Shown: one piece after another, positions 36,749-45,743 of the stretch
How positions within the stretch are numbered: position 1 is the first letter of the stretch
Layout: each line of letters begins with the position of its first letter
Source of the DNA: Bacteroides sp.
GTDB lineage: Bacteria > Bacteroidota > Bacteroidia > Bacteroidales > Bacteroidaceae
Length of the DNA: 64,000 bases
Reading direction: 5' to 3'
Assembly (NCBI GenBank): GCA_023665805.1
Contig: JAMPDJ010000005.1
Location: 62,001 to 126,000, forward strand
The notes under the pieces: generated by a model
Databases searched by the model: none
What the model was told of the DNA's origin: nothing
What the model saw: the letters and a program-made list of their open reading frames with translations, nothing else
Made by a program: the position numbers and the translations under genes

Positions 36749-37438
36749 ATGACAAATAATAAAAACGAAGATAGTATTCAACTTCGGTCTCAGGAAGTTC
36801 AGGAACTCATCGGACACATCCCAGGTGGTTTTATGCGCTATGGAATAGGACTCATACTTGTCTTATTGATACTTGTCCTTGTAGCTTGTAACTTCATCCC
36901 ATATAGTGAGACTAAATCTTTCCAGTTAAGAGTACTTCCCAATGTGCCTGCAGAAAGCCTTTGTTCTCCTTTTGATGGAAATATCATGAATTGTTGGGTC
37001 ATAGAAGGTAGCTTTGTCTCTGCCGGTGATACCTTGCTGACAATTCATGCTGATGGGAAGTTACATATATTGAAAGCTGCAAATAATGGAAAAGTGAAGC
37101 TTTGTAGCTTTTGTGAGAGGTATGAGACTGTCAAAAAAGGACAACCTCTTATTGAAATTTATCAACAAAATTCAATTCCACAGCCACTTTTGCTTATCGC
37201 TGACACATTACCCAATTTTATACCTCTTGAACAGTTTCATACAATAGAGGTAGATATACATGGACAGGAAATCCCTTTCAATATAGTACGAACTATTGAG
37301 GATAAAGAAACTGGCAGGATACAAGCGTTGTTTCAATCGGATAAGTACATAGAAGTAACCAGGCAGCATAGAATCATGGGTAAGGTCGTAACATACGATG
37401 GTGTATTGATAGAGAAATTGCTCCAAATAAACAAATGA
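36749..37438 (+). CDS. Short HlyD-like periplasmic adaptor
   Basis: 229 residues: an N-terminal cytosolic tail, one membrane segment (about 30-50, GIGLILVLLILVLVACNFIP), then a lipoyl-like half (SLCSPFDGNIMNCWVIEGSF, VSAGDTLLTIHADG) and a beta-barrel-like end. HlyD/LcnD adaptors are normally about 400 residues and contain a long coiled-coil hairpin between the two lipoyl halves; that hairpin is missing. This may be the compact adaptor form used with Bacteroidales peptide exporters, or a shortened gene. The reading frame is intact. It should link the C39 exporter to an outer-membrane channel. Confidence 0.7.
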   Translation: MTNNKNEDSIQLRSQEVQELIGHIPGGFMRYGIGLILVLLILVLVACNFIPYSETKSFQLRVLPNVPAESLCSPFDGNIMNCWVIEGSFVSAGDTLLTIHADGKLHILKAANNGKVKLCSFCERYETVKKGQPLIEIYQQNSIPQPLLLIADTLPNFIPLEQFHTIEVDIHGQEIPFNIVRTIEDKETGRIQALFQSDKYIEVTRQHRIMGKVVTYDGVLIEKLLQINK

Positions 37439-37633
37439 ACTTTAGGCACTTGTCTGGTATCGGTTCTTATGGGCCACTTAGGCTAACGCAACCCTATGCC
37501 TGCGTACAACCTATAATGGATTTGATAACTTGAATCAATTATAATATTATGGGATAGTTCTGGTTGTGCAAATTTGCAAACTCAGGTTGCTTTGTTTTTC
37601 AATACAATGAAATAAATGGCATATAATTTATTT
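37439..37633. other. AT-rich spacer between the two peptide modules
   Basis: About 195 bp without a supported gene, ending where the repeat of the precursor region begins. The stretch probably contains the junction of the module duplication. Confidence 0.5.
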
Positions 37634-37795
37634 CTAAAAAAGCAGTGGTCTAAGCACTACGCCATTGGGAGCGGACAAGTTTGTTCGCGGAAGAAGCAGT
37701 GTCTATTGTTAAATCCTATAATACTTGTAATTTATGAAAAAACTCAAAAGTTTTTCGGTTAAGAGTATGGCAGCACTTTCACGCGAAGAGATGGC
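37634..37795 (+). repeat. 162-bp direct repeat over the precursor leader, copy 2
   Basis: Partner of 31221-31382 with about five mismatches. One of them makes an in-frame TAA (37651-37653) in the relic reading frame that is open in copy 1. Confidence 0.92.
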
Positions 37796-37958
37796 TTATA
37801 TTAGCGGTGGTTCCGATGACCGCTACTATGTATCGTGTTCTATGGACAACGTTGGTAAAAACTGTCTCTATGAAGGAAAGTCCGGAACCTGTGACTACAC
37901 TGTTACTTTGTCCTCTTCTGGAAAAGTACTGTACTACGACACATTTTGCAGCGCATAA
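37734..37958 (+). CDS. GG-leader precursor peptide 2, four-Cys core
   Basis: 74 residues. The 26-residue leader is identical to that of peptide 1 at 24 positions (ending AYISGG instead of AQINGG). The 48-residue core has cysteines at 35, 44, 53 and 72; the first pair keeps the C-x8-C spacing and the GK(T/N)C element of peptide 1, the rest differs. The core is rich in Tyr and Ser (DDRYYVSC, TVTLSSSGKVLYY). It should be cleaved and exported by the C39 exporter upstream. Two diverged cores with one leader fit two related antagonistic or signalling peptides. Confidence 0.88.
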   Translation: MKKLKSFSVKSMAALSREEMAYISGGSDDRYYVSCSMDNVGKNCLYEGKSGTCDYTVTLSSSGKVLYYDTFCSA

Positions 37959-38001
37959 AATGATTGCCAATTCTTAATGTGAACTATTTACTAAATGGTT
38001 G

Positions 38002-38084
38002 GGGTCTGTCATGAGGATGTATGTTGCTTGATGCCTGTGACAATAAATGAAAATTGTAGTAACTACACTACGATTGACAGACCC
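38002..38084 (+). terminator. Hairpin between precursor 2 and its outer-membrane gene
   Basis: GGGTCTGTCA (38002-38011) pairs with TGACAGACCC (38075-38084), followed by TTTTCC. The long loop contains a smaller stem (GTAGT/ACTAC). It is probably an attenuator that keeps precursor mRNA above the downstream gene. Confidence 0.5.
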
Positions 38085-38105
38085 TTTTCCTTAACATCTA
38101 TTCCA

Positions 38106-40898
38106 ATGAAACACTTGCTTTTTACATTGTTGCTGTTTTTCTCATTCATGCCATCTTTGGCCCAGCAGCTTATCCTGGGTTCCGTACGTGACGGATTCTT
38201 AAAGGTACCCCTCGCCCAGGCACGCGTGACATTGCTAACGTTGGATAGTGTCGTGGTGCAGGACTCAATCAAAATTGCCTTGAACAAAAAAGAAGGTGAT
38301 CTTTGGGGAAGTGCGGATTTTTCCCTCAAACTGCCCAAGAAGACCTGCACCTATCTCCTCCATGCCACCCTTGATGGATATGAAGACGCTTGGCAGACAC
38401 TTAGCGTAAAGGCGGAAATAGAAGACCCATGGGGGCTGGACAGTCCGCTTGAACTGTGGCGCATATCGGAGAAATCGCTTGGCGAGGTCACGGTCACTGC
38501 TACCAAGCTCAAAATGTTTCACAAGGGAGACACTCTGGTCTACGATGCTTCGGCCTTCAAGCTGCCAGAAGGTTCCATGCTTGACGACCTGATTCGGCAA
38601 ATGCCGGGTGTCACAATGAACGATGACGGTGAAATCTTTGTCAATGGACGCAAGGTGGACGAGTTGCTCCTTGGCTCGCGCACCTTTTTTGGAGGAAACA
38701 ACCAAGTCCTGCTTAAGAACCTGCCTTATTATACGGTAAAGCACATAAAGGTCTATGAACAGGAAAGTGACCGCAACATGGCCGCCGGATACGAGGTGGA
38801 AACCAACAAGTATGTCATGGATGTCAACCTCAAGGAGAAGTATCGCAATGGCTACATAGCCAATGTGGAAGCGGCCGGAGGCACTAAAGAACGTTGGCTG
38901 GGACGCGGATTCTTGTTGGGATATACAGACAAATTCAGGTTCACGTTATTGGCGAATGTGAATAACGTGAACGAGAAACGCCATATCGGTGAGTCGGGAG
39001 GATGGAAGCCGGAGCACATGCCTCGTTCGCTGTTGACCACCAAGAGCGTGGCAGGCGAAGTGGACTACAAGTCTAAAAACGGCCTTGTAAAGGACAACTT
39101 CATGATTGACTTCACGTCATCAAAGGATTTTGGCGAAACCGTCCAACGTCGCGAACTCTTCATGGACGGCAGTACGCCCTATTCTACTTTAAAGGCCCTG
39201 AATACGGCACGGACAAACCGCCTTCTGGCGAGGAACAGAGCCAAATTCACAGTTCCGCAAAAGGTATATGTCGATGTCAGCGTAGAGTTTGAGTATAAGA
39301 AGTACCAAGGCAACAGCGAGAGCATGTCCGAGGATTTCCTTGACGGGCTGAACACGCGCTTGCAGAGTACGAGTTATAATAAAGGCTACTGGTATCGCTT
39401 GGACGCAGGTGGATTCATTGCGCCTCGTATTGACGGCATTCTTGGCTCGTTGACGGCTTTTTATGGCTTCAAGCACACTGAAGAGAAGAACGAAACGGCG
39501 CGCGGCTTCATAACCGAGCAATTCGTCAATCCGTCCACGGCCACACAGTACAATGCCAATGACTTCCGCCACAGAAACACCCTTGGCAACCTGCATCTAC
39601 TTTGGAACCGCGACCTCGGACGCAATTTCCGTTTGGAACTGCAGGACAGACAAGAGTACTCCAGGAAGTACGAGCGTGACAACCTGTACCATCCCGACAC
39701 GCTTACCCTGCCTTCTCAATTGGATGCCCTGATAGCCATTACGGACCCTCGGAATTCCTACGAGAGCGATTACCGGACCTACTATAATGTGCCGACCGTC
39801 ATGCTGAAATGGAGAAAGTACATACCCGGGCAGTACATGAAACTGGAGTACCTTTATTTGGATGTGAATGTCTCTAATATAATTTGTTCGGAACGTTTGG
39901 ATTATGTGCGCAACAATACGCTGCAGAACAGGAAACGTACGAGTTATGCATTTATGCCGTCGCTCACATTTAAAATGCTTCCGACCAAGAAGTCCGGAGA
40001 GCAGTTGCAAATCCGGTTGAGTTATGAACAGGATGTCGCGCCGCTGATGGACCTTCTTGACTATAGGGACGATGCCATGCCGCAGATAGTGAAACTGGGA
40101 AATCCGGAACTGAAAGGGCAAGTATCAACTGCAATGAGCGTGAATTTTACGGACAAGGTGAGCAAGCACAAAGGACAGGTCTACAACCTTCAAGGTGATT
40201 TCCGCTATTATCACCGGCAGATAGCGCAGTCCGTGACATTCAATCCCGTCAACTCCCAATACACCTATCAGCCGCAAAATGTGAGCGGGGCTTATGAAGC
40301 CTCGGCACGGTTTGACTTCACGCGTTTTCTGGACGAACGGCAGCGCTGGTCCTGGCAGACGACCCTTAACGCCGCTTATAACCACTCTGTTGACCATGTG
40401 CTGCAGACCGGCATGACGGAAAGTGCGCCCAATGCTGTCAATACACTGGTTCTGCACGATGGGATTTGGCTGCAATACCAGCAGCAGGATTTCAGCATAA
40501 AGGCCATCGGCGACATCCGGTGGCGCCATTCCGAGGGGAAGATGCGCGACTTTACGACCCTCAATGCCTTCGATTATCAGTATGGTCTGACGGCACGCTA
40601 TACAATTCCCGTTGTAAAGACCACGCTTTCGGTCGACGGAAACATGTATTGCCGTCGCGGCTATGGCAGCAATGCGCTTAATAGGGATGATTTTGTGTTG
40701 AATGCTTCCGTCAGCCAGCCTTTCCTCAAAGGTAGACTCATAGCACGTGTGGAAGCTTTTGACTTGCTCCACCAATTGTCCGCGACCCAGTATGTCATCA
40801 ATGCGCAGGGAAGAACGGAAACTTGGAACCGAACACTGCCCAACTACATCATGCTGCACGCTGTCTACCACTTCAACCGACAACCTAAAAAGCAATAA
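38106..40898 (+). CDS. Outer-membrane beta-barrel protein 2 (TonB-receptor-like)
   Basis: 930 residues from the ATG before the signal peptide (MKHLLFTLLLFFSFMPSLAQ). It has the same plan as protein 1: beta-sandwich regulatory-like domain, plug-like segment (KGDTLVYDASAFKLPEGSML, then IFVNGRKVDELLLGSRTFFG) and a long barrel ending MLHAVYHFNRQPKKQ. The plug part is the most alike and the barrel is diverged, so each barrel may recognise its own peptide. It follows precursor 2 as protein 1 follows precursor 1. Its base composition is closer to the flanking core genes than that of the left half of the locus. Confidence 0.8.
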   Translation: MKHLLFTLLLFFSFMPSLAQQLILGSVRDGFLKVPLAQARVTLLTLDSVVVQDSIKIALNKKEGDLWGSADFSLKLPKKTCTYLLHATLDGYEDAWQTLSVKAEIEDPWGLDSPLELWRISEKSLGEVTVTATKLKMFHKGDTLVYDASAFKLPEGSMLDDLIRQMPGVTMNDDGEIFVNGRKVDELLLGSRTFFGGNNQVLLKNLPYYTVKHIKVYEQESDRNMAAGYEVETNKYVMDVNLKEKYRNGYIANVEAAGGTKERWLGRGFLLGYTDKFRFTLLANVNNVNEKRHIGESGGWKPEHMPRSLLTTKSVAGEVDYKSKNGLVKDNFMIDFTSSKDFGETVQRRELFMDGSTPYSTLKALNTARTNRLLARNRAKFTVPQKVYVDVSVEFEYKKYQGNSESMSEDFLDGLNTRLQSTSYNKGYWYRLDAGGFIAPRIDGILGSLTAFYGFKHTEEKNETARGFITEQFVNPSTATQYNANDFRHRNTLGNLHLLWNRDLGRNFRLELQDRQEYSRKYERDNLYHPDTLTLPSQLDALIAITDPRNSYESDYRTYYNVPTVMLKWRKYIPGQYMKLEYLYLDVNVSNIICSERLDYVRNNTLQNRKRTSYAFMPSLTFKMLPTKKSGEQLQIRLSYEQDVAPLMDLLDYRDDAMPQIVKLGNPELKGQVSTAMSVNFTDKVSKHKGQVYNLQGDFRYYHRQIAQSVTFNPVNSQYTYQPQNVSGAYEASARFDFTRFLDERQRWSWQTTLNAAYNHSVDHVLQTGMTESAPNAVNTLVLHDGIWLQYQQQDFSIKAIGDIRWRHSEGKMRDFTTLNAFDYQYGLTARYTIPVVKTTLSVDGNMYCRRGYGSNALNRDDFVLNASVSQPFLKGRLIARVEAFDLLHQLSATQYVINAQGRTETWNRTLPNYIMLHAVYHFNRQPKKQ

Positions 40899-40901
40899 CA
40901 A

Positions 40902-41018
40902 ATGTACTTCAAGTCTTTTCCTCATTATCTGCAACAGGAGTCGGCCGACTGTATTATAATTCTCAGGACTCACGTTAAATGTATGTGTAAATTTGCTCAT
41001 GTCTTAGTGTTTTTGTAA
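40902..41018 (+). pseudogene. Fragment of a second C39 ABC exporter gene
   Basis: The first 17 codons (MYFKSFPHYLQQESADC) match the start of the intact exporter (MFRNSFPHYLQQESADC) at 34513, and the DNA is nearly identical from CTGCAACAGGAGTCGGCCGA to the catalytic Cys codon at 40952. After that homology stops and a 38-codon frame runs into the hexosaminidase promoter. Its place, 3 nt after the barrel gene, mirrors that of the intact exporter after barrel 1. It marks the right end of the duplicated module. Confidence 0.88.
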
Positions 41019-41023
41019 CTTTG
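40992..41023 (+). promoter_or_regulatory. Promoter of the hexosaminidase gene
   Basis: TTTG (40992-40995), 20 nt, TAACTTTG (41016-41023): full consensus, 29 bp before the start codon. Confidence 0.8.
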
Positions 41024-41052
41024 TCCTCATAATCAATGGAGTTTTTCTTTAT

Positions 41053-42783
41053 ATGAAGAAGATTAGTATTGTGCTTGTGTGTCTGTTTGTGGCGGTGATG
41101 TCTGTGTCTGCGCGGCAGTTTGTCAATCTCACTCCGCAACCCAAGAAAATGACAGTCGCTTCGGGTAAGTACACGTTGTTGCGCTCCTACACCATCGGAG
41201 CGTTGGCATTGCCGGACAGTTTGCGAATGGAGGCGATTAAATTCATAGACACCGTGGCAGGTGCTACGGGATGCCACGGACATCTGTCGCGTTCTTCAAA
41301 GGCCGATATAGTGATGAAAGTGGATACCTCGTTGCCAGACGAAGGCTATGGCCTGAAGGTGACAAGCAAGAGGATATATATGAGCGCTTCTACGGCTACA
41401 GGTTTTTTTTACGCCTTCCAGACATTGAAGAAGATGATGCCTGCCAATGTCATGGCCGGATTAAGTGTTGAGGAAGCAAAACAGAAAATGCCTTGGTTCG
41501 AGGCATATGCGCGTCCTGAAATACCGTGCGTGGAGATAGATGACGAACCGCGGTTCTCCTATCGTGGTTTCATGCTCGACTGTGGACGCCACTTCTTTAC
41601 CGTTGAGGAAATCAAGCAGGTTCTGGATGCCATGGCCATATACAAGATGAACTATTTCCACTGGCATTTGACCGAGGATCAGGGGTGGCGTTTCGAGGTG
41701 AAGAAGTATCCTCGTCTCACCACTGTGGGTTCCGTGGCATCTGATTGCCGCATGACGGACATGAAGAAAGGGCATTATTGGCTGGGCAAGCCCTATGGCC
41801 CATACTTTTACACTCAGGATGATTGTCGCGAGATAGTGGAGTATGCCCGTGACCTGCACATCGAGGTCATCCCGGAGATAGACATGCCCGGGCATATCAT
41901 GGCGGCTTTGGCGGCATATCCCGAGTTCAGCTGCACCCCGGATGGAGAGCACAAGGTGCAGACCTACCAGGGAGGCGTATGGTCCGATGTGCTGAACGTG
42001 GGTAATCCTAAGGCGGTGCAGTTTGCGCGCGATGTGCTGACCGAGGTGATGGATGTTTTCCCCGGGCGGTATGTGCATATAGGCGGTGACGAATGTCCCA
42101 CTTCGGCTTGGGAACAGAACGAACAATGCCACGTGCAGTTGGACAAACTGATAAAGGAGGGAAAGGTGAAGGACGCAGGAGCCGACAGCAAGCATCGCTT
42201 CCGTCCGTTGCAGAGCTACTTCATAAAGCAGATGCACGAACATATTGCTGCTCGTGGACGCAAGATGATTCTTTGGAACGAAAGCGTTACGGCGCAGGGA
42301 GCGGACCTCGACCTCATAAAGAGTACCGGCGCCACGATATTCTGCTGGAATCCATGCCAGCGCGGTGCGGCCATAGCGGCCTCTTTGGGACTGGATGCCG
42401 TCATCACGGAGTGGGGGGCCGGATGCTACTACATAAACCGCAAGCAGCACAATGGCGAGAACGAGCCAGTGGCTGCCGGCAACGGAGGTGCCGGTGACCA
42501 GTTGCCGGCGGTATATGCTTACAAGCCTGTGCCCGACAACGTGACAGACCCCAACCTGCGCAAGCACTACGTGGGTGTGCAGGCCACGTTCTGGACCGAA
42601 CACGTGTCTGATATAGATTACCTCAACTATCTTGCCTTCCCACGCCTTTTGGCTGTGGCAGAGGCCGGATGGAGTCCCGAGGAGAACAAGGACTTTGAGG
42701 GCTTCCGTACGCGTTTCACCGCGGACACGATGCTGTTCCAGCTCACTGGCCGTCTGTATGGTCACCATTTCATTGCCAAGTGA
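41053..42783 (+). CDS. Beta-N-acetylhexosaminidase, GH20
   Basis: 576 residues with a signal peptide ([20 protein letters not shown]), so periplasmic or outer-membrane-facing. An N-terminal GH20b-like domain (about 25-150) precedes the catalytic barrel: [48 protein letters not shown] and the catalytic Asp-Glu pair D346-E347 in [10 protein letters not shown]. Such enzymes remove terminal GlcNAc/GalNAc from host glycans, chitin or peptidoglycan pieces. Its own consensus promoter lies in front; the last codons overlap the GTG start of mnmA by 4 nt. Confidence 0.93.
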   Translation: MKKISIVLVCLFVAVMSVSARQFVNLTPQPKKMTVASGKYTLLRSYTIGALALPDSLRMEAIKFIDTVAGATGCHGHLSRSSKADIVMKVDTSLPDEGYGLKVTSKRIYMSASTATGFFYAFQTLKKMMPANVMAGLSVEEAKQKMPWFEAYARPEIPCVEIDDEPRFSYRGFMLDCGRHFFTVEEIKQVLDAMAIYKMNYFHWHLTEDQGWRFEVKKYPRLTTVGSVASDCRMTDMKKGHYWLGKPYGPYFYTQDDCREIVEYARDLHIEVIPEIDMPGHIMAALAAYPEFSCTPDGEHKVQTYQGGVWSDVLNVGNPKAVQFARDVLTEVMDVFPGRYVHIGGDECPTSAWEQNEQCHVQLDKLIKEGKVKDAGADSKHRFRPLQSYFIKQMHEHIAARGRKMILWNESVTAQGADLDLIKSTGATIFCWNPCQRGAAIAASLGLDAVITEWGAGCYYINRKQHNGENEPVAAGNGGAGDQLPAVYAYKPVPDNVTDPNLRKHYVGVQATFWTEHVSDIDYLNYLAFPRLLAVAEAGWSPEENKDFEGFRTRFTADTMLFQLTGRLYGHHFIAK

Positions 42784-43907
42784 CATCGAAAATCAGCAAG
42801 AGTGTGGATAAGATAGCAGTTTTGATAAGCGGAGGCGTGGACAGTGCCGTGGTGACACACCTGCTGGTGCAGCAGGGGTATAAGCCTGACCTCTATTATA
42901 TAAAGATAGGCATGGAGGGCGAGGATTCGTCCTGCACTGCCGAGGAAGACATAGAACTGTCCACGGCCACGGCACGCAAGTACGGCCTTCGCCTGGAGGT
43001 GATAGACCTGCAGAAGGAGTATTGGGAGCGTGTCGTGGGATATGCCATAGAAAGGGTGAAGCAAGGCCTCACGCCCAATCCCGATGTCATGTGCAACAGG
43101 CTGATAAAGTTCGGAGCCTTCGAGGAGAGGGTGGGTCACATGTACGACAAGATAGCCACCGGACATTATGGTCGCATCATAGAACGCGATGGCAAGACGT
43201 GGCTGGGCGTGGCACGCGACCCCGTTAAGGACCAGACCGACTTTCTTGCGCAACTGCCCGGTGTGGAGATAGGTCGTCTCATCCTTCCTTTGGGCGACCT
43301 GATGAAGGAGGATGTGCGCCGCATAGCCGAGGAGGCTCGGCTTCCACAGGCCAAGCGCAAGGATAGCCAGGGTATTTGCTTTCTGGGCAAGATAAACTAC
43401 AACGACTTTCTCCGTCGCTTCCTTGGCGAGCAGGAAGGCAAGGTCATAGACATAGAGACCAACCGTATAGTGGGTACCCACAAGGGTTTCTGGTTCCATA
43501 CAATAGGCCAGCGCAAGGGCTTGGGCCTTGGCGGAGGCCCATGGTTCGTGGTGAAGAAGAATGTTCGCAAGAATGTGGTCTTCGTGGCGCACGGATGGGA
43601 TACCCGGTTGCAATACGGTCATGTCTTCCGCCTGGCCGACTTCCACGCCATTACGGAGCCTCTGCCTTTGGTTGAGGGCGGTGCCCCCATGGACATATCC
43701 TTCAAGGTGCGGCACGTAGACCACTTCATGGACGGAACCATAGAGCGTGACGGCGATGGTTATCTGGTGCGTTCCGCGCAACCCATCCAGGGCATAGCCC
43801 CGGGACAGTTCGGGTGCATCTACGATCATGACCGAACCGTCTGCTACGGTAGCGGTGAGATAAGCCTGCCGCGTACTGGAGGCACGCAGAAGGAATTCCA
43901 AATATAA
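42780..43907 (+). CDS. mnmA: tRNA-specific 2-thiouridylase
   Basis: 375 residues. MnmA puts sulfur on uridine 34 of Lys, Glu and Gln tRNAs. The PP-loop is [12 protein letters not shown]; the two catalytic Cys lie in [12 protein letters not shown] and [10 protein letters not shown]; the tRNA-binding [11 protein letters not shown] is also present. The GTG start at 42780 overlaps the upstream stop (GTGA). A second GTG at 42804 (before [10 protein letters not shown]) would give a start closer to the usual family N-terminus. Confidence 0.93.
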   Translation: MTSKISKSVDKIAVLISGGVDSAVVTHLLVQQGYKPDLYYIKIGMEGEDSSCTAEEDIELSTATARKYGLRLEVIDLQKEYWERVVGYAIERVKQGLTPNPDVMCNRLIKFGAFEERVGHMYDKIATGHYGRIIERDGKTWLGVARDPVKDQTDFLAQLPGVEIGRLILPLGDLMKEDVRRIAEEARLPQAKRKDSQGICFLGKINYNDFLRRFLGEQEGKVIDIETNRIVGTHKGFWFHTIGQRKGLGLGGGPWFVVKKNVRKNVVFVAHGWDTRLQYGHVFRLADFHAITEPLPLVEGGAPMDISFKVRHVDHFMDGTIERDGDGYLVRSAQPIQGIAPGQFGCIYDHDRTVCYGSGEISLPRTGGTQKEFQI

Positions 43908-43928
43908 TAATAAAGCGTAATCGCAGAG

Positions 43929-45743
43929 ATGCAAGCAATAATCTTGGCGGCCGGCATGGGTCGCAGACTGGGGAACCACACCAAGGATAATACCAAGTGC
44001 ATGGTGCCAGTGAACGGAGTGCGGCTGATAGACCGCGTGCTGGGACAGTTGTCTGGCCTTGGCCTCAGCAGAGTAATCATAGTGATAGGCTACAAGGGTG
44101 AGAACCTGCGCAACTACATTGCCGACAGGTATGACGGCCGCTTGGAGATACAGTATGTGGAGAACCCTATCTATGACAAGACCAACAACATATATTCCCT
44201 GTCACTGGTGCAGGAACAGATGCAGGAAGACGACACGCTGCTGATAGAGAGCGACCTGATATTCTCCGATCGTATGTTTCCCATGATTCTTGATGATCCC
44301 GCACCTAATGTCGCCTTGGTGGCAAAGTACGAGGCATGGATGGACGGCACTATGGTGAAGCTTGATGCCGATAGCAACATAGTGAGTTTCGTGCCAAAGA
44401 AGGCCTTTGACTATGCCGACGTGGAAGAGTATTACAAGACGGTGAACATATACAAGTTCAGTCGCGAGTTCAGTCGTACCAAGTACGTCCCCTTCCTGAA
44501 GGCATACGCCATGGCATATGGCAACAACGAGTATTACGAGCAGGTGCTACGTGTCATCACCATGGTGGACACCGTGGAACTGAAAGGCTTGCCCGTGGGC
44601 GACGAGAAGTGGTATGAGATAGATGACATCCAGGATTTGGACATAGCGGAGACCATATTCTCTTCCGGCGAGGACATGTTCCAACGCTATAATTGTCGTT
44701 ATGGCGGACATTGGCGTTTTCCCAAGTTGCTGGATTTCTGCTATTTGGTCAATCCTTACTTTCCGCCACGACGCATGAAGGAGGAGATGAAGGCCAACTT
44801 TGACATTCTGTTGACCGAGTATCCTTCGGGCATGTATGTCAACTCAATGATAGCAGGCAAGTACTTCGGCATACGTCAGGACTATGTGGTGGTAGGCAAC
44901 GGGGCGGCCGAACTTATCAAGAGCATGATGGAATTGCAACAGGGCAATATCGGCGTGATATATCCCACCTTCGAGGAATATCCCCATCGGCTTTCGCCCG
45001 ACAGGATAGTGGCCTATGCTCCCAAAAACAATACTCTGTCATACGATGCCGATGACTTGATGACTTTCTATGCCGACAAGGACATCAGCACGCTCCTTCT
45101 CATTAACCCTGACAACCCCTCTGGCAACTTCATCGGCATGGACGGACTGCTGCGTCTGGCCGCGTGGTGCGACAGTCGTGGCGTGACTTTTGTCGTGGAC
45201 GAATCATTTGTGGACTTTAGCGACGACTTTGAACACAACTCCCTTCTTCATGACGAAATACTGGAGGCGCACAGTCTCGTGGTCATCAAGAGCATATCCA
45301 AGTCCTACGGTGTCCCCGGCTTGCGGTTGGGTATCTTGGCCTCGGCCGACAAGGACTTGATCAGGCGTATCAAACGGGATGTGTCCATATGGAACATCAA
45401 TTCCTTTGCCGAGTTCTATATGCAGATATTCGGCAAGTACACGGCAGATTATGGCAAGGCATGCCGCAGGTTCATCGCGGAGAGACGGCGTTTCCGCGCC
45501 CTGTTGGAGGAAATATCTTTCTTGAGGGTCATGCCCTCACAGGCCAACTATTTCTGTTGCGAGGTTACGGCCAAGTATACTTCTGCCGAGCTGGCCTTGA
45601 AACTGCTGGACGGGTATGACATCATGATAAAGGACTGCAATTCCAAGACAGGTCTGGCCGGCAAGAACTACATACGACTTTCCGTGAGGGACAGCCGCGA
45701 TAACGATGTCCTTATTCATGCTCTAAGGGAATTGGAACAATGA
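43929..45743 (+). CDS. Bifunctional nucleotidyltransferase / class I-II aminotransferase-fold enzyme
   Basis: 604 residues, two fused enzymes. The N-terminal ~240 residues are a sugar-phosphate/LicC-like nucleotidyltransferase (AIILAAGMGRRLGNHTKDNT, KCMVPVNG, LLIESDLIF). The C-terminal ~350 residues are a PLP fold-type I domain like HisC/CobD (VVVGNGAAELIKSMM, LLINPDNPSGNF, VVDESFVDFSD, Schiff-base Lys in IKSISKSYGVPGLRLGIL). Comparable fusions activate small amino-phosphonates or phospho-amino-alcohols with CTP; CobD-like domains decarboxylate phospho-amino acids. No PEP mutase is nearby, so a phosphonate role is unproven. It overlaps the opine dehydrogenase-like gene by 4 nt; a LicD transferase is 2.5 kb away. 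Confidence 0.8.
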   Translation: MQAIILAAGMGRRLGNHTKDNTKCMVPVNGVRLIDRVLGQLSGLGLSRVIIVIGYKGENLRNYIADRYDGRLEIQYVENPIYDKTNNIYSLSLVQEQMQEDDTLLIESDLIFSDRMFPMILDDPAPNVALVAKYEAWMDGTMVKLDADSNIVSFVPKKAFDYADVEEYYKTVNIYKFSREFSRTKYVPFLKAYAMAYGNNEYYEQVLRVITMVDTVELKGLPVGDEKWYEIDDIQDLDIAETIFSSGEDMFQRYNCRYGGHWRFPKLLDFCYLVNPYFPPRRMKEEMKANFDILLTEYPSGMYVNSMIAGKYFGIRQDYVVVGNGAAELIKSMMELQQGNIGVIYPTFEEYPHRLSPDRIVAYAPKNNTLSYDADDLMTFYADKDISTLLLINPDNPSGNFIGMDGLLRLAAWCDSRGVTFVVDESFVDFSDDFEHNSLLHDEILEAHSLVVIKSISKSYGVPGLRLGILASADKDLIRRIKRDVSIWNINSFAEFYMQIFGKYTADYGKACRRFIAERRRFRALLEEISFLRVMPSQANYFCCEVTAKYTSAELALKLLDGYDIMIKDCNSKTGLAGKNYIRLSVRDSRDNDVLIHALRELEQ

